NCBI RefSeq assembly: GCF_019083965.1
Contig: NZ_JAHRCY010000002.1
Location: 434,001 to 498,000 of the forward strand
Direction of reading: 5' to 3'
DNA length: 64,000 nucleotides
Source of the DNA: Catellatospora tritici
GTDB taxonomy: Bacteria > Actinomycetota > Actinomycetes > Mycobacteriales > Micromonosporaceae
Position numbers and translations under genes: made by a program. The notes under the pieces are model-generated. The model worked only from the letters and a program-made list of their open reading frames with translations, was not told the DNA's origin and ran no database searches. Numbering within the stretch: position 1 is the first letter of the stretch; each line of letters starts with the position of its first letter. Shown piece after piece: positions 43,106 to 53,056 of this stretch.

Positions 43106-43969
43106 CTAGCGCGCCGCCTCGGCCCGCTCGACCACGTTGGTGAGCAGCATCGCCCTGGTCATCGGGCCGACGCCGCCGGGGTTGGGCGACATGAACCCGG
43201 CCACCCCGGCCACGTCCGGGTGGACGTCACCGACGATGTGCTTCTTGCCGTCGGCGCCCTCCACCCGCGACACGCCGACGTCGAGCACGGCCGCCCCGGG
43301 TTTGACCATGTCCGCGGTGACGATGCCGGGCACCCCGGCCGCCGCGATGACGACGTCGGCCCGGCGTACGTGCCCGGCCAGGTCCTTGGTGCCGGTGTGG
43401 CACAGCGTCGCGGTGGCGTTCTCGGTGCGCCGGGTCAGCAGCAGGCCCATCGGGCGGCCCACGGTCACGCCGCGACCGATCACGACGACCTCGGCCCCGG
43501 CGATCGGCACGTGGTATCGGCGCAGCAGCTCGATGATGCCGCGCGGCGTGCACGGCAGCGGTGCGGGCACGCCGAGGACCAGGCGGCCAAGGTTGATCGG
43601 GTGCAGCCCGTCGGCGTCCTTGTCCGGATCGATCAGCTCCAGCACCCGCTGCTCGTCCAGGCCCTTCGGCAGCGGCAACTGGACGATGTAGCCGGTGCAC
43701 GCCGGGTCGGCGTTGAGTTCGGCGACGGCGCGCTCGACATCGGACTGGGTGGCGTCGGCGGGCAGGTCACGACGCAGCGAGGCGATGCCGACCTCGGCGC
43801 AGTCGCGGTGCTTGCCGTTGACGTACCAGTGCGAGCCCGGATCGTCGCCGACCAGCACGGTGCCCAGGCCGGGCACCACGCCGCGGGCCGCCAGCTGCGC
43901 GACCCGCTCGCGCAGGTCGGCTTTGATCGCCGCCGCGGTCTCGGTGCCGTTGAGGATCGTCGCCGTCAT
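43106..43969 (-). CDS. folD: Bifunctional methylenetetrahydrofolate dehydrogenase/cyclohydrolase
   Basis: 287 residues. Interconverts 5,10-methylene-THF and 10-formyl-THF, the one-carbon donor used by PurN and PurH encoded at 50658-52855. Motifs: [20 protein letters not shown] (catalytic Tyr and Lys), [37 protein letters not shown] and the NADP loop [16 protein letters not shown], ending [14 protein letters not shown]. Confidence 0.97.
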   Translation of the reverse strand: MTATILNGTETAAAIKADLRERVAQLAARGVVPGLGTVLVGDDPGSHWYVNGKHRDCAEVGIASLRRDLPADATQSDVERAVAELNADPACTGYIVQLPLPKGLDEQRVLELIDPDKDADGLHPINLGRLVLGVPAPLPCTPRGIIELLRRYHVPIAGAEVVVIGRGVTVGRPMGLLLTRRTENATATLCHTGTKDLAGHVRRADVVIAAAGVPGIVTADMVKPGAAVLDVGVSRVEGADGKKHIVGDVHPDVAGVAGFMSPNPGGVGPMTRAMLLTNVVERAEAAR

Positions 43970-44056
43970 ACCGCCGATCCTGCCACCTCGCCACATTCCT
44001 CCGAACCGGGACATGCCCACCCGCCGTCGGCACCACCCCGCCACGCCCTTCCATAC

Positions 44057-44113
44057 ACGTTGGCCTATCTCATCGAGTCCTTCCTCCGGGACGTCGACTC
44101 GATAGGCCGACGT
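44057..44113. repeat. Intergenic hairpin, member 3 of the GGCCTATC/GATAGGCC family
   Basis: Left arm ACGTTGGCCTATC (44057-44069) extended by GAGTC (44075-44079), right arm GACTCGATAGGCCGACGT (44096-44113). The right arm continues as CGAAAG. The core matches 7484-7548 and 4341-4378. Confidence 0.6.
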
Positions 44114-44595
44114 CGAAAGACAGCGGGACGAAGGCTCACGGCAACGTGGGCAAAGGTGAGGATCGGGCAGGGGTACGCCGAAAACCGGCGCTCAAGTTGA
44201 TCTATTAAATGCCTGTTGACCTGGTCATATAACCGTAGGTAACAGTGTGATAGATCACCCTGTGGCCTTGGTGGCAGGATCTTCCATCATCTGGGACGAC
44301 TTTTGGGGGCAAATCGGGCGGTGATCGTGTCCACGATGTGACCACCGACAGTCGCGCCCGTCACGCCGAGGATCAGGCATAATCCCCATAACGGTACATA
44401 TGGCGGGCTGTCTCCTAATACCAAATCAGCTGGCAGATCCGCAAGTGGTCCACTCGTAGACTGTTGCGAATCTGCAACCCGCGAGTTTGGTGGCGGGCCA
44501 GCCTTCGTCCTACCTTTGCCGGACGTTGCACTGCGTGACAACGGCAGGTCAGCCTGCCGTCGATGCACGTGGGACGTAGGAGATGAGGAGGCTCA
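44114..44595 (+). promoter_or_regulatory. Promoter region of the peptide ABC transporter operon
   Basis: Roughly 480 bases without a convincing gene and with lower GC than the surroundings. TTGACC at 44217-44222 followed by an AT-rich stretch (CATATAACCGTAGGTAACAG) is a plausible sigma-70-type promoter, and TGTGATAGATCACC (44246-44259) is an imperfect palindrome. The ribosome site GATGAGGAGG is at 44583-44592. A 93-codon minus-strand frame at 44287-44568 looks non-coding. Confidence 0.5.
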
Positions 44596-46224
44596 ATGCA
44601 GGTCCGTAGGCTCGCGGCCTGGGCCGCTCTCCCGCTCGCTGTCACTCTGGGCCTGTCGGCCTGTGGCAAGAGCGGTGGCAGCGACACGGGTAGCACCAAC
44701 CCCAACGGTGTCGTGTCGGTCGGAATCGCCGAACCGAAGCACCTGATCCCGACCAACACCTCGGAGACCAGTGGCTCCCAGGTGCTGGCGGCGCTGTTCG
44801 CCCCCCTGGTGGACTTCGACGAGGCCAACAAGCCGTACGAGGTCGCCGCGCAGGAGATCAGCACGACCGACAACAAGACCTGGACGATCAAGCTGAAGGA
44901 CGGCTGGACGTTCCACAACGGCGAGCCGGTCACCGCCGACAGCTACATCAACGCCTGGAACTACGGCGCCTACGCCCCGAACGCCCAGGACAACAACTAC
45001 TTCTTCGACAAGGTCGAGGGCTACGCGGCGCTCAACCCGGCCGACGCGAAGACCACCCCCACCGCGACCACCCTGTCGGGCCTGAAGAAGGTCGACGACA
45101 AGACCTTCACGGTGACCCTGAACGCGCCGTTCAGCGAGTTCAAGTCGCTGCTGGGCTACACCGCGTTCTACCCGCTGCCGAAGGCCGCGTGGGAGAGCGA
45201 CACCGCCAGCCCGCTGGTGCTGAAGAAGGACTTCGAGCAGGCTCCGGTCGGCAACGGTCCCTTCAAGATCAAGGGTAACTGGAACCACGACTCGGGCATC
45301 GAGGTCGAGAAGTACGACGCCTTCGCCGGCACCAAGCCGACCATCGGTGGCGCGAACTTCAAGATCTACCAGAACGACGCCGCCGAGTACGCGGACCTGC
45401 AGGCCAACAACCTGGACGTGATCAAGCAGATCCCGACCGACAGCCTGCCGACCGTCCAGGGCGACCTGGGCGACCGCTACCAGACCAGCCCGGCCTCGAC
45501 CCTGCAGGTGCTGGCGTTCCCGACCTTCGACCCGCGCTTCAGCAAGGCCGAGGTCCGCAAGGCCATCTCGATGGCGATCGACCGCGAGGAGATCGTCAAC
45601 AAGGTGTTCCAGGGCTCGCAGCGGGCTGCCTACTCGTTCGTCTCCCCGGTCGTCGCGGGCTACCGCGACAAGACCTGCGGTGCGGCGTGTGAGTTCAACC
45701 CGACCGAGGCCAAGCAGATGTACACGGCTGCCGGCGGCCCCAAGTCGCTGAACATCACGTACAACGCTGACGGTGGTCACCAGGCGTGGGTCGACGCGAC
45801 CTGCAACCAGCTGAAGACCAACCTGGGCGTCGACTGCGTCGGCACCCCGGAGCCGAAGTTCGCCGACCTGCTCACCAAGGCCAAGGCGAAGAAGGACATC
45901 GGCATGTTCCGCATGGGCTGGTCCATGGACTACCCGTCCATGGAGAACTACCTCGGCCCGCTGTACTCGACCAACGGTTCGTCGAACTACTACGGCTACA
46001 GCAACCCCACCTTCGACAACCTGCTGAAGGAGGGCTCGGCCGCGGCGACCCAGGACGAGGCGATCAAGAAGTACCAGGCCGCTGAGGACCTGCTCGCGCA
46101 GGACCTGCCGGTGCTGCCGCTGCGCTTCGGCCAGAACAGCTTCGGTCACTCGACCAAGGTCAAGGATGTTTCGCTCGACCTGTTCAGCCGGGTCGACCTG
46201 AACAAGATCCAGTACGTCGGCTGA
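44596..46224 (+). CDS. Oligopeptide ABC transporter substrate-binding lipoprotein
   Basis: 542 residues, SBP family 5. Signal peptide with lipobox LSAC (Cys23), then VVSVGIAEPKHLIPTNTSET, WTIKLKDGWTFHNGEPVTAD and the family signature region NGPFKIKGNWNHDSGIEVEK. Near the end, MGWSMDYPSMENYLGPLYST is typical of dipeptide/oligopeptide-binding proteins. It captures peptides outside the membrane for the permease encoded downstream. Codon use is more strongly biased than average (AAG, GAC, AAC), suggesting high expression. A strong GAGGAGG ribosome site precedes it. Confidence 0.93.
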   Translation: MQVRRLAAWAALPLAVTLGLSACGKSGGSDTGSTNPNGVVSVGIAEPKHLIPTNTSETSGSQVLAALFAPLVDFDEANKPYEVAAQEISTTDNKTWTIKLKDGWTFHNGEPVTADSYINAWNYGAYAPNAQDNNYFFDKVEGYAALNPADAKTTPTATTLSGLKKVDDKTFTVTLNAPFSEFKSLLGYTAFYPLPKAAWESDTASPLVLKKDFEQAPVGNGPFKIKGNWNHDSGIEVEKYDAFAGTKPTIGGANFKIYQNDAAEYADLQANNLDVIKQIPTDSLPTVQGDLGDRYQTSPASTLQVLAFPTFDPRFSKAEVRKAISMAIDREEIVNKVFQGSQRAAYSFVSPVVAGYRDKTCGAACEFNPTEAKQMYTAAGGPKSLNITYNADGGHQAWVDATCNQLKTNLGVDCVGTPEPKFADLLTKAKAKKDIGMFRMGWSMDYPSMENYLGPLYSTNGSSNYYGYSNPTFDNLLKEGSAAATQDEAIKKYQAAEDLLAQDLPVLPLRFGQNSFGHSTKVKDVSLDLFSRVDLNKIQYVG

Positions 46225-46241
46225 CGTAGGCGATCGACCTT

Positions 46242-46280
46242 GGAGGGTGGTGCCGGTCCGGCGGATCGGCACCACCCTCC
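46242..46280 (+). terminator. Stem-loop after the substrate-binding protein gene
   Basis: GGAGGGTGGTGCCG (46242-46255) pairs with CGGCACCACCCTCC (46267-46280), 11-base loop, no T-run. It lies in the 200-base gap before the permease gene. Such stems commonly protect the first message or partly terminate, giving more binding protein than permease. Confidence 0.65.
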
Positions 46281-46424
46281 GCGCCTGACTGAACCCCGCC
46301 CAGTCGCCCGCGGTTACCCGCGAGACCGGGTTTGTGCACTACCACCACGTCGACCGCAGCCCCGTGGTACGAACAATGCGACTATTCGTACCGAATTGTG
46401 CTGCCCGGTGAGAGAAGAACGACG

Positions 46425-47354
46425 ATGTTCCGCTACATAGTGCGGCGCCTGCTACAGATGATCCTGGTCTTCATCGGGACCACCTTCATCGTCTTCACCC
46501 TGATGTTCGCGGGCGGCGAAGGCGACCCGATCCAGAACCTCGCCGGTGAGCGCCCCGTCTCCGCGATCCAGCGCGCCCAGCTGGAGAAGCAGTACCACTT
46601 CAACGACCCGTTTCTCCAGCGCTACTGGCACTACCTCTCCGACCTGCTCCACGGCGACCTCGGCACCTCGCTGACCGGCCGCCCTGTCAGCGAGATGATC
46701 CTGGAGCGCCTGCCCACCACGGCCATGCTCGCCACGATCGCCCTGCTGTTCGCCATGATCTTCGGCGTGCTGGCAGGTGTGCTCGCCGGCATCCGGCGCG
46801 GCGGCGTCTTCGACAACAGCACCCTCGTCCTCACGCTGGTCATCATCGGCATCCCGACCGTGGTGCTCGCCCCGATCGGCCAGCTGCTGTTCGGCATCAA
46901 GTGGCCGATCTTCCCGGCCACCGCCAACAACCCGGCCACGTGGTACGAGCTGCTCCTGCCCGGCATCATCCTGGGTGCACTGTCGCTGGCCACGGCGATG
47001 CGGCTGACGCGCGCCTCGGTCAGCGAGAATCTGCGCGCCGACTTCGTGCGCACCGCGCGGTCGAAGGGCATCCCCGCTCGCCGCGTCATCGGCGTACACG
47101 TGCTGCGCAACTCACTGATCCCGATCGTGACCTTCCTCGGTGTCGAACTGGGCTCGCTGATGGGCGGCGCGATCATCACCGAGAGCGTCTTCAACATCAC
47201 CGGCATCGGCAACCTGCTGTACAAGAACCTCACCCTGGGCGATGCCCCCGTGGTCATCGGCACCGTGAGCGTGCTCGTCGTGGTGTTCCTTGTCGCCAAC
47301 CTGATCGTGGACCTGCTGTACGCGGTGCTCGATCCGCGGATCCGGTACGAGTAG
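46425..47354 (+). CDS. Peptide ABC transporter permease (DppB/OppB family)
   Basis: 309 residues with six membrane segments. N-terminal family signature MFRYIVRRLLQMILVFIGTT, and the cytoplasmic EAA loop MRLTRASVSENLRADFVRTA followed by RSKGIPARRVIGVHVLRNSL, which contacts the ATPase. It forms the inner-membrane channel with the protein encoded at 47365. GAGAGAAG precedes the ATG. Second gene of the transporter operon. Confidence 0.93.
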   Translation: MFRYIVRRLLQMILVFIGTTFIVFTLMFAGGEGDPIQNLAGERPVSAIQRAQLEKQYHFNDPFLQRYWHYLSDLLHGDLGTSLTGRPVSEMILERLPTTAMLATIALLFAMIFGVLAGVLAGIRRGGVFDNSTLVLTLVIIGIPTVVLAPIGQLLFGIKWPIFPATANNPATWYELLLPGIILGALSLATAMRLTRASVSENLRADFVRTARSKGIPARRVIGVHVLRNSLIPIVTFLGVELGSLMGGAIITESVFNITGIGNLLYKNLTLGDAPVVIGTVSVLVVVFLVANLIVDLLYAVLDPRIRYE

Positions 47355-47364
47355 GCGGAAGACA

Positions 47365-48342
47365 ATGAGTGAATTCGAGAACGTGACAGCCTCCGAGTTG
47401 CACACAGCCACCCCCGGCCCGGCCGGCGAGCCCAACGCCCCCGGGCAGCCGCACACCCTCGAGGTCAAGCGCGCCCGCAGCGCGACGGCCGACGCGTGGC
47501 ACGACCTGAGCCGCCGCCCGCTGTTCTGGCTGGCCATGCTCATCACGCTGGTGGCGCTGGTGATGGCGGTGTTCCCGCAGCTGTTCACCAGCGGCGACCC
47601 GGGTACGGCCTGCCAGCTGTCCAACCAGAACGCCGGCCCCAGCGGCCCGGCCATCTTCGGCTACGACTACCAGGGTTGCGACGTCTACACCCGGGCGATC
47701 TACGGCGCGCGCAACTCGCTGCTGATCGGCTTCTGCGCCGCGCTGTTCGCAGGCGTGCTGGCCGTGCTGGCCGGTCTCACGTCCGGCTTCTTCGGCGGCT
47801 GGATCGACGCTGTCCTGTCCCGCCTCACCGACATCGTGCTGGGCCTGCCGCTGATCCTGGCCGGCCTGGTGATCATGAAGCGCGTGGACAACGCCGGCGG
47901 CGGCAACACCGCCCGCATCATCGCGTTCGTCCTGGTGCTCGGCGGCCTGGGCTGGACCACGGCCTCTCGGGTGGTGCGCTCCTCGGTCATCTCGGCCAAG
48001 CAGCAGGACTACGTCCAGGCGGCCCGGATGCTGGGGGCAGGCAACGGCCGCATCATGTGGCGGCACATCCTGCCGAACGCGCTGGCGCCCTTCCTCGTGG
48101 TGGTCACGATCGCGCTGGGCTCGTTCATCGCGGCCGAGGCGTCGCTGTCGTTCCTCGGCGTCGGCCTCGAACCGCCAGCCCAGTCCTGGGGCCTGCAGAT
48201 CTCTCAGGCGTCGGGTATCGGCAAGGTCCGCACCAACCCGATCCCGCTGATCGTCCCGTCCACCTTCCTCGCGCTGACGGTTCTCGCCTTCATCATCCTG
48301 GGCGACAAGATCCGCGAAGCGTTCGACCCGAAGCTGCGGTGA
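47365..48342 (+). CDS. Peptide ABC transporter permease (DppC/OppC family)
   Basis: 325 residues. An N-terminal cytoplasmic stretch of about 50 residues, a first membrane segment, an extracytoplasmic loop with two Cys (GTACQLSNQN...YQGCDVYTR) and a five-helix core. The EAA loop is VVRSSVISAKQQDYVQAARM followed by LGAGNGRIMWRHILPNALAP. Partner of the permease at 46425 (10-base gap). GGAAGAC precedes the ATG. Confidence 0.93.
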   Translation: MSEFENVTASELHTATPGPAGEPNAPGQPHTLEVKRARSATADAWHDLSRRPLFWLAMLITLVALVMAVFPQLFTSGDPGTACQLSNQNAGPSGPAIFGYDYQGCDVYTRAIYGARNSLLIGFCAALFAGVLAVLAGLTSGFFGGWIDAVLSRLTDIVLGLPLILAGLVIMKRVDNAGGGNTARIIAFVLVLGGLGWTTASRVVRSSVISAKQQDYVQAARMLGAGNGRIMWRHILPNALAPFLVVVTIALGSFIAAEASLSFLGVGLEPPAQSWGLQISQASGIGKVRTNPIPLIVPSTFLALTVLAFIILGDKIREAFDPKLR

Positions 48343-48347
48343 TCCAC

Positions 48348-49376
48348 ATGACTGACATTCAGGTGCAGCCGAGCGGCGCCCCCACCGGCCACGCTCTGCT
48401 GGAGGTGAAGAACCTCTTCGTCGAGTTCCACACCCGCGACGGCGTCGCCCGGGTCATCAACGGGGTGTCGTACCACCTCAACCCCGGTGAGACGCTGGCG
48501 GTGCTGGGCGAGTCGGGCTCGGGCAAGTCGGTGACCGCGCAGGCGATCATGGGCATCCTGGACATGCCGCCCGCGAAGATCCCCAGCGGCGAGATCCTCT
48601 ACAGGGGGCAGAACCTGCTCACCATGTCGGAGGAGAAGCGTCGTCAGGTGCGCGGCAAGGAGATCTCGATGATCTTCCAGGACGCGCTCTCGGCCCTGAA
48701 CCCGGTGTTCCCGGTCGGCTGGCAGATCTCGGAGACCCTGCGCACCCGCGCGGGCATGTCGAAGCGTGACGCCCTGGCCCGCGCGGTCGAGCTGATGGAC
48801 CTGGTGAAGATCCCGGCCGCCAAGGCCCGGATCAAGGACTACCCGCACCAGTTCTCCGGCGGTATGCGGCAGCGCGTCATGATCGCTATGTCGCTGGCGA
48901 TGGACCCGAAGGTGCTCATCGCCGACGAGCCCACCACGGCGCTGGACGTCACCGTGCAGGCCCAGATCATGGACCTGCTCGCCGACCTGCGTCGCGACCT
49001 CAACATGGGCATGATCCTGATCACGCACGACCTGGGCGTGGTCGCCGACGTCGCCGACCGGATCGCGGTCATGTACGCCGGCCGGATCGTCGAGCACGCC
49101 AACGTGCACGAGCTCTACAAGAACCCGGCGCACCCGTACACCGAGGGCCTGCTCGACTCCATCCCGCGGCTGGACTCCAAGGGCACCGAGCTCGCCACGA
49201 TCAAGGGCCTGCCGCCGAACCTGCTGCGCCCGCCGACCGGCTGCGCGTTCCACCCCCGGTGCAAGTACGCCAAGGACCTGTGCCGGACCGACGTGCCCGC
49301 CTCGCTGAACCTCGGCAACGGCCGTACCAGCGCCTGCCACTTCGCTAAGGAGATGCTCGATGGCACACTCCGCTGA
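48348..49376 (+). CDS. Peptide ABC transporter ATP-binding protein (DppD/OppD type)
   Basis: 342 residues. Walker [15 protein letters not shown]-loop [21 protein letters not shown] signature [15 protein letters not shown], Walker [13 protein letters not shown] and the switch His in LITHDLG. The C-terminal region has the OppD/F extension [18 protein letters not shown] with four conserved Cys residues, which in related proteins hold an iron-sulfur cluster. Overlaps the second ATPase gene by 17 bases. Confidence 0.94.
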   Translation: MTDIQVQPSGAPTGHALLEVKNLFVEFHTRDGVARVINGVSYHLNPGETLAVLGESGSGKSVTAQAIMGILDMPPAKIPSGEILYRGQNLLTMSEEKRRQVRGKEISMIFQDALSALNPVFPVGWQISETLRTRAGMSKRDALARAVELMDLVKIPAAKARIKDYPHQFSGGMRQRVMIAMSLAMDPKVLIADEPTTALDVTVQAQIMDLLADLRRDLNMGMILITHDLGVVADVADRIAVMYAGRIVEHANVHELYKNPAHPYTEGLLDSIPRLDSKGTELATIKGLPPNLLRPPTGCAFHPRCKYAKDLCRTDVPASLNLGNGRTSACHFAKEMLDGTLR

Positions 49377-50403
49377 GAACATCACCCGGGCGGCGCGCCC
49401 GGTCGGTGAGCCGATCCTGCGGGTCGAGAACCTGGTCAAGCACTTCCCGATCACGCGCGGCATCCTCTTCAAGAAGAAGATCGGCGCGGTCAAGGCGGTC
49501 GACGGGGTCAGCTTCGAGCTGCACCGCGGCGAGACGCTCGGCATCGTCGGCGAGTCCGGCTGCGGCAAGTCGACGCTGGCCAAGCTGCTGATGCGGCTGG
49601 AGACGCCAACGGGCGGCCGGGCGCTGCTCAACGGCAGGGACATCTTCAAGATGGGCGGCGGCGAGCTGCGCCGACTGCGCCGCAACGTGCAGATGGTGAT
49701 GCAGGACCCGTACACCTCGCTGAACCCGCGGATGACCGTGGGCGACATCATCGGCGAGCCGTACGAGATCCACAGCGACGTCGCCCCCAAGGGCGACCGC
49801 CAGCGCCGCGTGCAGGAGCTGCTGGAGCTCGTGGGCCTCAACCCCGAGCACGTCAACCGGTACCCGCACCAGTTCTCCGGCGGTCAGCGCCAGCGCATCG
49901 GCATCGCCCGCGCGCTCGCGCTCAAGCCGGAGATCATCGTCTGCGACGAGCCGGTGTCGGCGCTGGACGTGTCGATCCAGGCGCAGGTCATCAACCTGCT
50001 GGAGGGTCTGCAGCGCGAGCTGAACCTGTCCTACATCTTCATCGCGCACGACCTGTCCGTGGTGCGGCACATCTCCGACCGGGTCGGCGTGATGTACCTG
50101 GGCAAGATGGTGGAGATCGGCACGGACGCGGAGATCTACGAGCGGCCGACGCACCCGTACACCCAGGCGCTGCTGTCGGCGGTGCCGGTGCCGGACCCGG
50201 ATGCCCGCGCCCACCGCGACGTCATCCGGCTCACCGGTGACGTGCCGTCGCCGGCCAACCCGCCGTCGGGCTGCCGCTTCCGCACCCGGTGCTGGAAGGC
50301 GCAGGAGCGCTGCACGGTGGAGGAGCCGCTGCTCATCCGCCGCGCGGTCGACCCGCACCCCAGCGCCTGCCACTTCGCGGAGCTGCGCAACCCGGTCGCC
50401 TGA
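49360..50403 (+). CDS. Peptide ABC transporter ATP-binding protein (DppF/OppF type)
   Basis: 347 residues. Walker [37 protein letters not shown] signature [15 protein letters not shown], Walker [28 protein letters not shown], and the C-terminal Cys-containing [17 protein letters not shown]. It pairs with the ATPase encoded at 48348 as a heterodimer. Last gene of the operon, followed by a strong terminator. Confidence 0.94.
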   Translation: MAHSAENITRAARPVGEPILRVENLVKHFPITRGILFKKKIGAVKAVDGVSFELHRGETLGIVGESGCGKSTLAKLLMRLETPTGGRALLNGRDIFKMGGGELRRLRRNVQMVMQDPYTSLNPRMTVGDIIGEPYEIHSDVAPKGDRQRRVQELLELVGLNPEHVNRYPHQFSGGQRQRIGIARALALKPEIIVCDEPVSALDVSIQAQVINLLEGLQRELNLSYIFIAHDLSVVRHISDRVGVMYLGKMVEIGTDAEIYERPTHPYTQALLSAVPVPDPDARAHRDVIRLTGDVPSPANPPSGCRFRTRCWKAQERCTVEEPLLIRRAVDPHPSACHFAELRNPVA

Positions 50404-50418
50404 CGGCTGCCGAAAGCG

Positions 50419-50480
50419 GATCGGCGCCCTCGCTCGGAACCTCTGTGAGGTGGGGTCCTGAGCGGGGGCGCCGATCTTTT
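50419..50480 (+). terminator. Rho-independent terminator of the transporter operon
   Basis: GATCGGCGCCCTCGCTC (50419-50435) pairs with GAGCGGGGGCGCCGATC (50460-50476), one mismatch, followed by TTTT. The loop is 24 bases. It lies 16 bases after the final ATPase stop. Confidence 0.8.
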
Positions 50481-50504
50481 CGCATCCCACCCGCCTGCCG
50501 TTGC

Positions 50505-50637
50505 GCCCGTGGGTGCAGAGCAAGCGGGTGGGTGCAGAGCAAGCCCGTGGGTGCAGAGCAAGCCCGTGGGTGCAGAGCAAGCCCGTGGGTGCAGAGCAAG
50601 CCCGTGGGTGCAGAGCAAGCCCGTGGGTGCAGAGCAA
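50505..50637. repeat. Seven tandem copies of a 19-base unit
   Basis: Unit GCCCGTGGGTGCAGAGCAA; copies start at 50505, 50524, 50543, 50562, 50581, 50600 and 50619. Six are identical and the second differs (GCGGGTGG at its start). It sits between the convergent peptide transporter operon and purH. There are no spacers, so it is a minisatellite and not a CRISPR array. Confidence 0.95.
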
Positions 50638-50657
50638 AGTGCCGCCGGGCGACAGTG

Positions 50658-52253
50658 TCAGTGAGCGAAGTGGCGGGAGCCGGTGAAGTAGAGGGTGATC
50701 CCGGCGGCCTTGGCCGCCTCGATGACCTCCTGGTCGCGGACGGAGCCGCCCGGCTCGACGACCGCGGTGACACCCGCGTCCAGCAGCACCTGCAACCCGT
50801 CGGCGAAGGGGAAGAACGCGTCCGACGCGGCCACCGAGCCCTTGGCGCGGTCACCCGCCCGGGACACCGCGAGCTTGCACGAGTCCACCCGGTTGACCTG
50901 GCCCATGCCCACGCCGACGCTGGCACCGTCCTTGGCCAGCAGGATCGCGTTGGACTTGACCGCGCGCACCGCGCCCCAGGCGAACTCGAGGTCGTTGAGC
51001 ACCTCCTCAGCCGCGGGCTCGCCCGCGACCAGGGTCCAGTTCTCCACGCTGTCGCCGTCGGAGTTGAAGCTGTCGCGGGTCTGCACCAGGATGCCGCCGG
51101 AGATCTGCCGCATCTCGGTGGGGCCCGGCCGGTACGCCGGGGCGACCAGGATGCGCAGGTTCTTGCGCGCGGCCAGGACCTCCACCGCGCCCTCGGCGTA
51201 CGAGGGGGCCACCACGACCTCGGTGAAGATCTCCGCGATCTGCCGGGCCAGCTCGACGGTGACGTCGCTGTTGACGGCGATGACGCCGCCGAAGGCCGAG
51301 ACCGGGTCGCAGGCGTGCGCCTTGGCGTGCGCGTCGGCGGCCGACACGGTGCTGACCGCGATGCCGCACGGGTTGGCGTGCTTGATCACCGCGACCGCGT
51401 GCACGCCGTCGAAGTCGTGCACCGCGCGCCACGCGGCGTCGGTGTCGACGTAGTTGTTGTACGACATCTCCTTGCCGCCGAGCTGCTCCGCGCGCGCCAG
51501 ACCGGCCGCCGAGGCCGGGTCGATGTAGAGCGCCGCCGCCTGGTGCGGGTTCTCGCCGTAGCGCAGCACCTCCTTGCGCCACACGCCCAGGCCCGCGTAC
51601 TCGGGCCAGCACTGCGCGCCGGGGGCCAGCGAGTCCAGCTCGACCAACTCCTGAGCGCACCAGTTGGCCACGGCCACGTCGTAGTCGGCGATGTCGGCGA
51701 AGGCCCGCGCGGCCAGCGCGCGGCGCTCGCCGAGGGTGAAGCCGCCCTTCTCCAGCGCGGCCGCGATCAGGCCGTACTCGTTCGGGGAGGTGACCACCGC
51801 GACGTTGGCGTGGTTCTTGGCCGCCGCGCGGACCATCGCCGGGCCGCCGATGTCGATCTGCTCGACGCACTCCTCCAGCGAGGCGCCCGAGGAGACCGTC
51901 TGCGAGAACGGGTACAGGTTGGAGATGAGCAGGTCGAAGGGCTCGACCCCGAGCTCGGCGAGCTGGTCGCGGTGGCTGTCCAGGCGCAGGTCGGCCAGCA
52001 GCCCGGCGTGCACCTTCGGGTGCAGGGTCTTGACCCGCCCGTCCAGGCACTCGGGGAAGCCGGTCAGCTCCTCGACCCGGGTCACCGGCGCGCCCATCGT
52101 CTCGATGCGCTGCGCGGTCGAGCCGGTCGACACGATCTCGACGCCGTGCCGGCGCAGCACCGCTGCCAGCGACTCGAGGCCGGTCTTGTCGTACACGCTG
52201 ATCAGCGCCCTGCGAATGGGCTTGCGCTCGCCGCCAGTGGGCTGCTCGCTCAT
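50658..52253 (-). CDS. purH: Bifunctional AICAR transformylase/IMP cyclohydrolase
   Basis: 531 residues. Final two steps of de novo IMP synthesis, using 10-formyl-THF. N-terminal MGS-like cyclohydrolase domain ([31 protein letters not shown]) and C-terminal AICAR transformylase domain with [42 protein letters not shown] and the C-terminal FTGSRHFAH. The ATG start overlaps the purN stop (ATGA), so purN-purH is a coupled pair. Confidence 0.97.
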   Translation of the reverse strand: MSEQPTGGERKPIRRALISVYDKTGLESLAAVLRRHGVEIVSTGSTAQRIETMGAPVTRVEELTGFPECLDGRVKTLHPKVHAGLLADLRLDSHRDQLAELGVEPFDLLISNLYPFSQTVSSGASLEECVEQIDIGGPAMVRAAAKNHANVAVVTSPNEYGLIAAALEKGGFTLGERRALAARAFADIADYDVAVANWCAQELVELDSLAPGAQCWPEYAGLGVWRKEVLRYGENPHQAAALYIDPASAAGLARAEQLGGKEMSYNNYVDTDAAWRAVHDFDGVHAVAVIKHANPCGIAVSTVSAADAHAKAHACDPVSAFGGVIAVNSDVTVELARQIAEIFTEVVVAPSYAEGAVEVLAARKNLRILVAPAYRPGPTEMRQISGGILVQTRDSFNSDGDSVENWTLVAGEPAAEEVLNDLEFAWGAVRAVKSNAILLAKDGASVGVGMGQVNRVDSCKLAVSRAGDRAKGSVAASDAFFPFADGLQVLLDAGVTAVVEPGGSVRDQEVIEAAKAAGITLYFTGSRHFAH

Positions 52254-52855
52254 CCGACGATCACCTTTCTGCCGTTGATGGTCCAACCGTCACGGGCCAT
52301 CCGGCCGACGTAGTCGACCAGCTGCGCGCGCTCGGCGTCTTTGATGCGCTCGGAGAGGGTGTCCTCGGTGTCGTCGTCGAGCACCGGCACCGCGACCTGG
52401 GCGATGATCGCCCCGGTGTCCATTCCGCCGTCCACGAAGTGGAGGGTCGCCCCGGCGACCTTCACGCCGTACGCCAGGGCGTCACGGGGGCCGTGGATGC
52501 CGGGGAACGACGGGAGCAGCGCGTTGTGGGTGTTGATGTAGCGCCCCTCGAACCGCTCCAGGAACGCCTTGCCCACCAGTTTGAGGAACCCCGCCCCGAT
52601 CACGAGGTCGGGCCGGTGCTCGGCGGTGAGCGCGGTGAAGGTTTCGTCCCAATCGTCGCGGGTAGCGAAGTCGGGGACGCGGACGACGTAGGAGGGCACT
52701 CCCGCGGCCTGGGCGCGGGTCAGGCCGGCGATGCCGTGCCGGTCGGCGCCGACGGCCACGACGGTCGCGCCGTACGTGGGGTCGGCGCAGGCGTCGAGCA
52801 GGGCTTGCAGATTCGTACCGGAGCCGGAGACCAGGACGACGAGGCGAGCGGTCAC
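52250..52855 (-). CDS. purN: Phosphoribosylglycinamide formyltransferase
   Basis: 201 residues. Formylates GAR with 10-formyl-THF. Motifs: [37 protein letters not shown] (catalytic Asn and His) and [20 protein letters not shown] (catalytic Asp). GTG start. purN-purH next to the perM homologue matches the Mycobacterium tuberculosis order Rv0955-Rv0957. Confidence 0.97.
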   Translation of the reverse strand: MTARLVVLVSGSGTNLQALLDACADPTYGATVVAVGADRHGIAGLTRAQAAGVPSYVVRVPDFATRDDWDETFTALTAEHRPDLVIGAGFLKLVGKAFLERFEGRYINTHNALLPSFPGIHGPRDALAYGVKVAGATLHFVDGGMDTGAIIAQVAVPVLDDDTEDTLSERIKDAERAQLVDYVGRMARDGWTINGRKVIVG

Positions 52856-53056
52856 AGCAGCACCCTATCGGGCTGGCGACGGTCCGCTCACGGCGGGTAT
52901 GGCGATGATTTACGGCGTTTTGCCCGACTAACCGACTGATAAAGCGGATATTGAGGACAGAACTGCATTCCAGGACGCGTCTGTCCCGGCACCGAGCCAC
53001 TGCGACACCACCGCGGTGCCGAACCGGCGCGTGCTGCCGAACGCGAGGAGCCGACC

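Noticed and set aside
44287..44568. 93-codon minus-strand frame with one hydrophobic stretch
   Set aside because: Third-position GC is much lower than in real genes here, there is no good ribosome site, and it covers the likely promoter region of the peptide transporter operon.
50505..50637. Tandem repeat considered as a CRISPR array
   Set aside because: Units are directly adjacent with no spacers and no cas genes are nearby.
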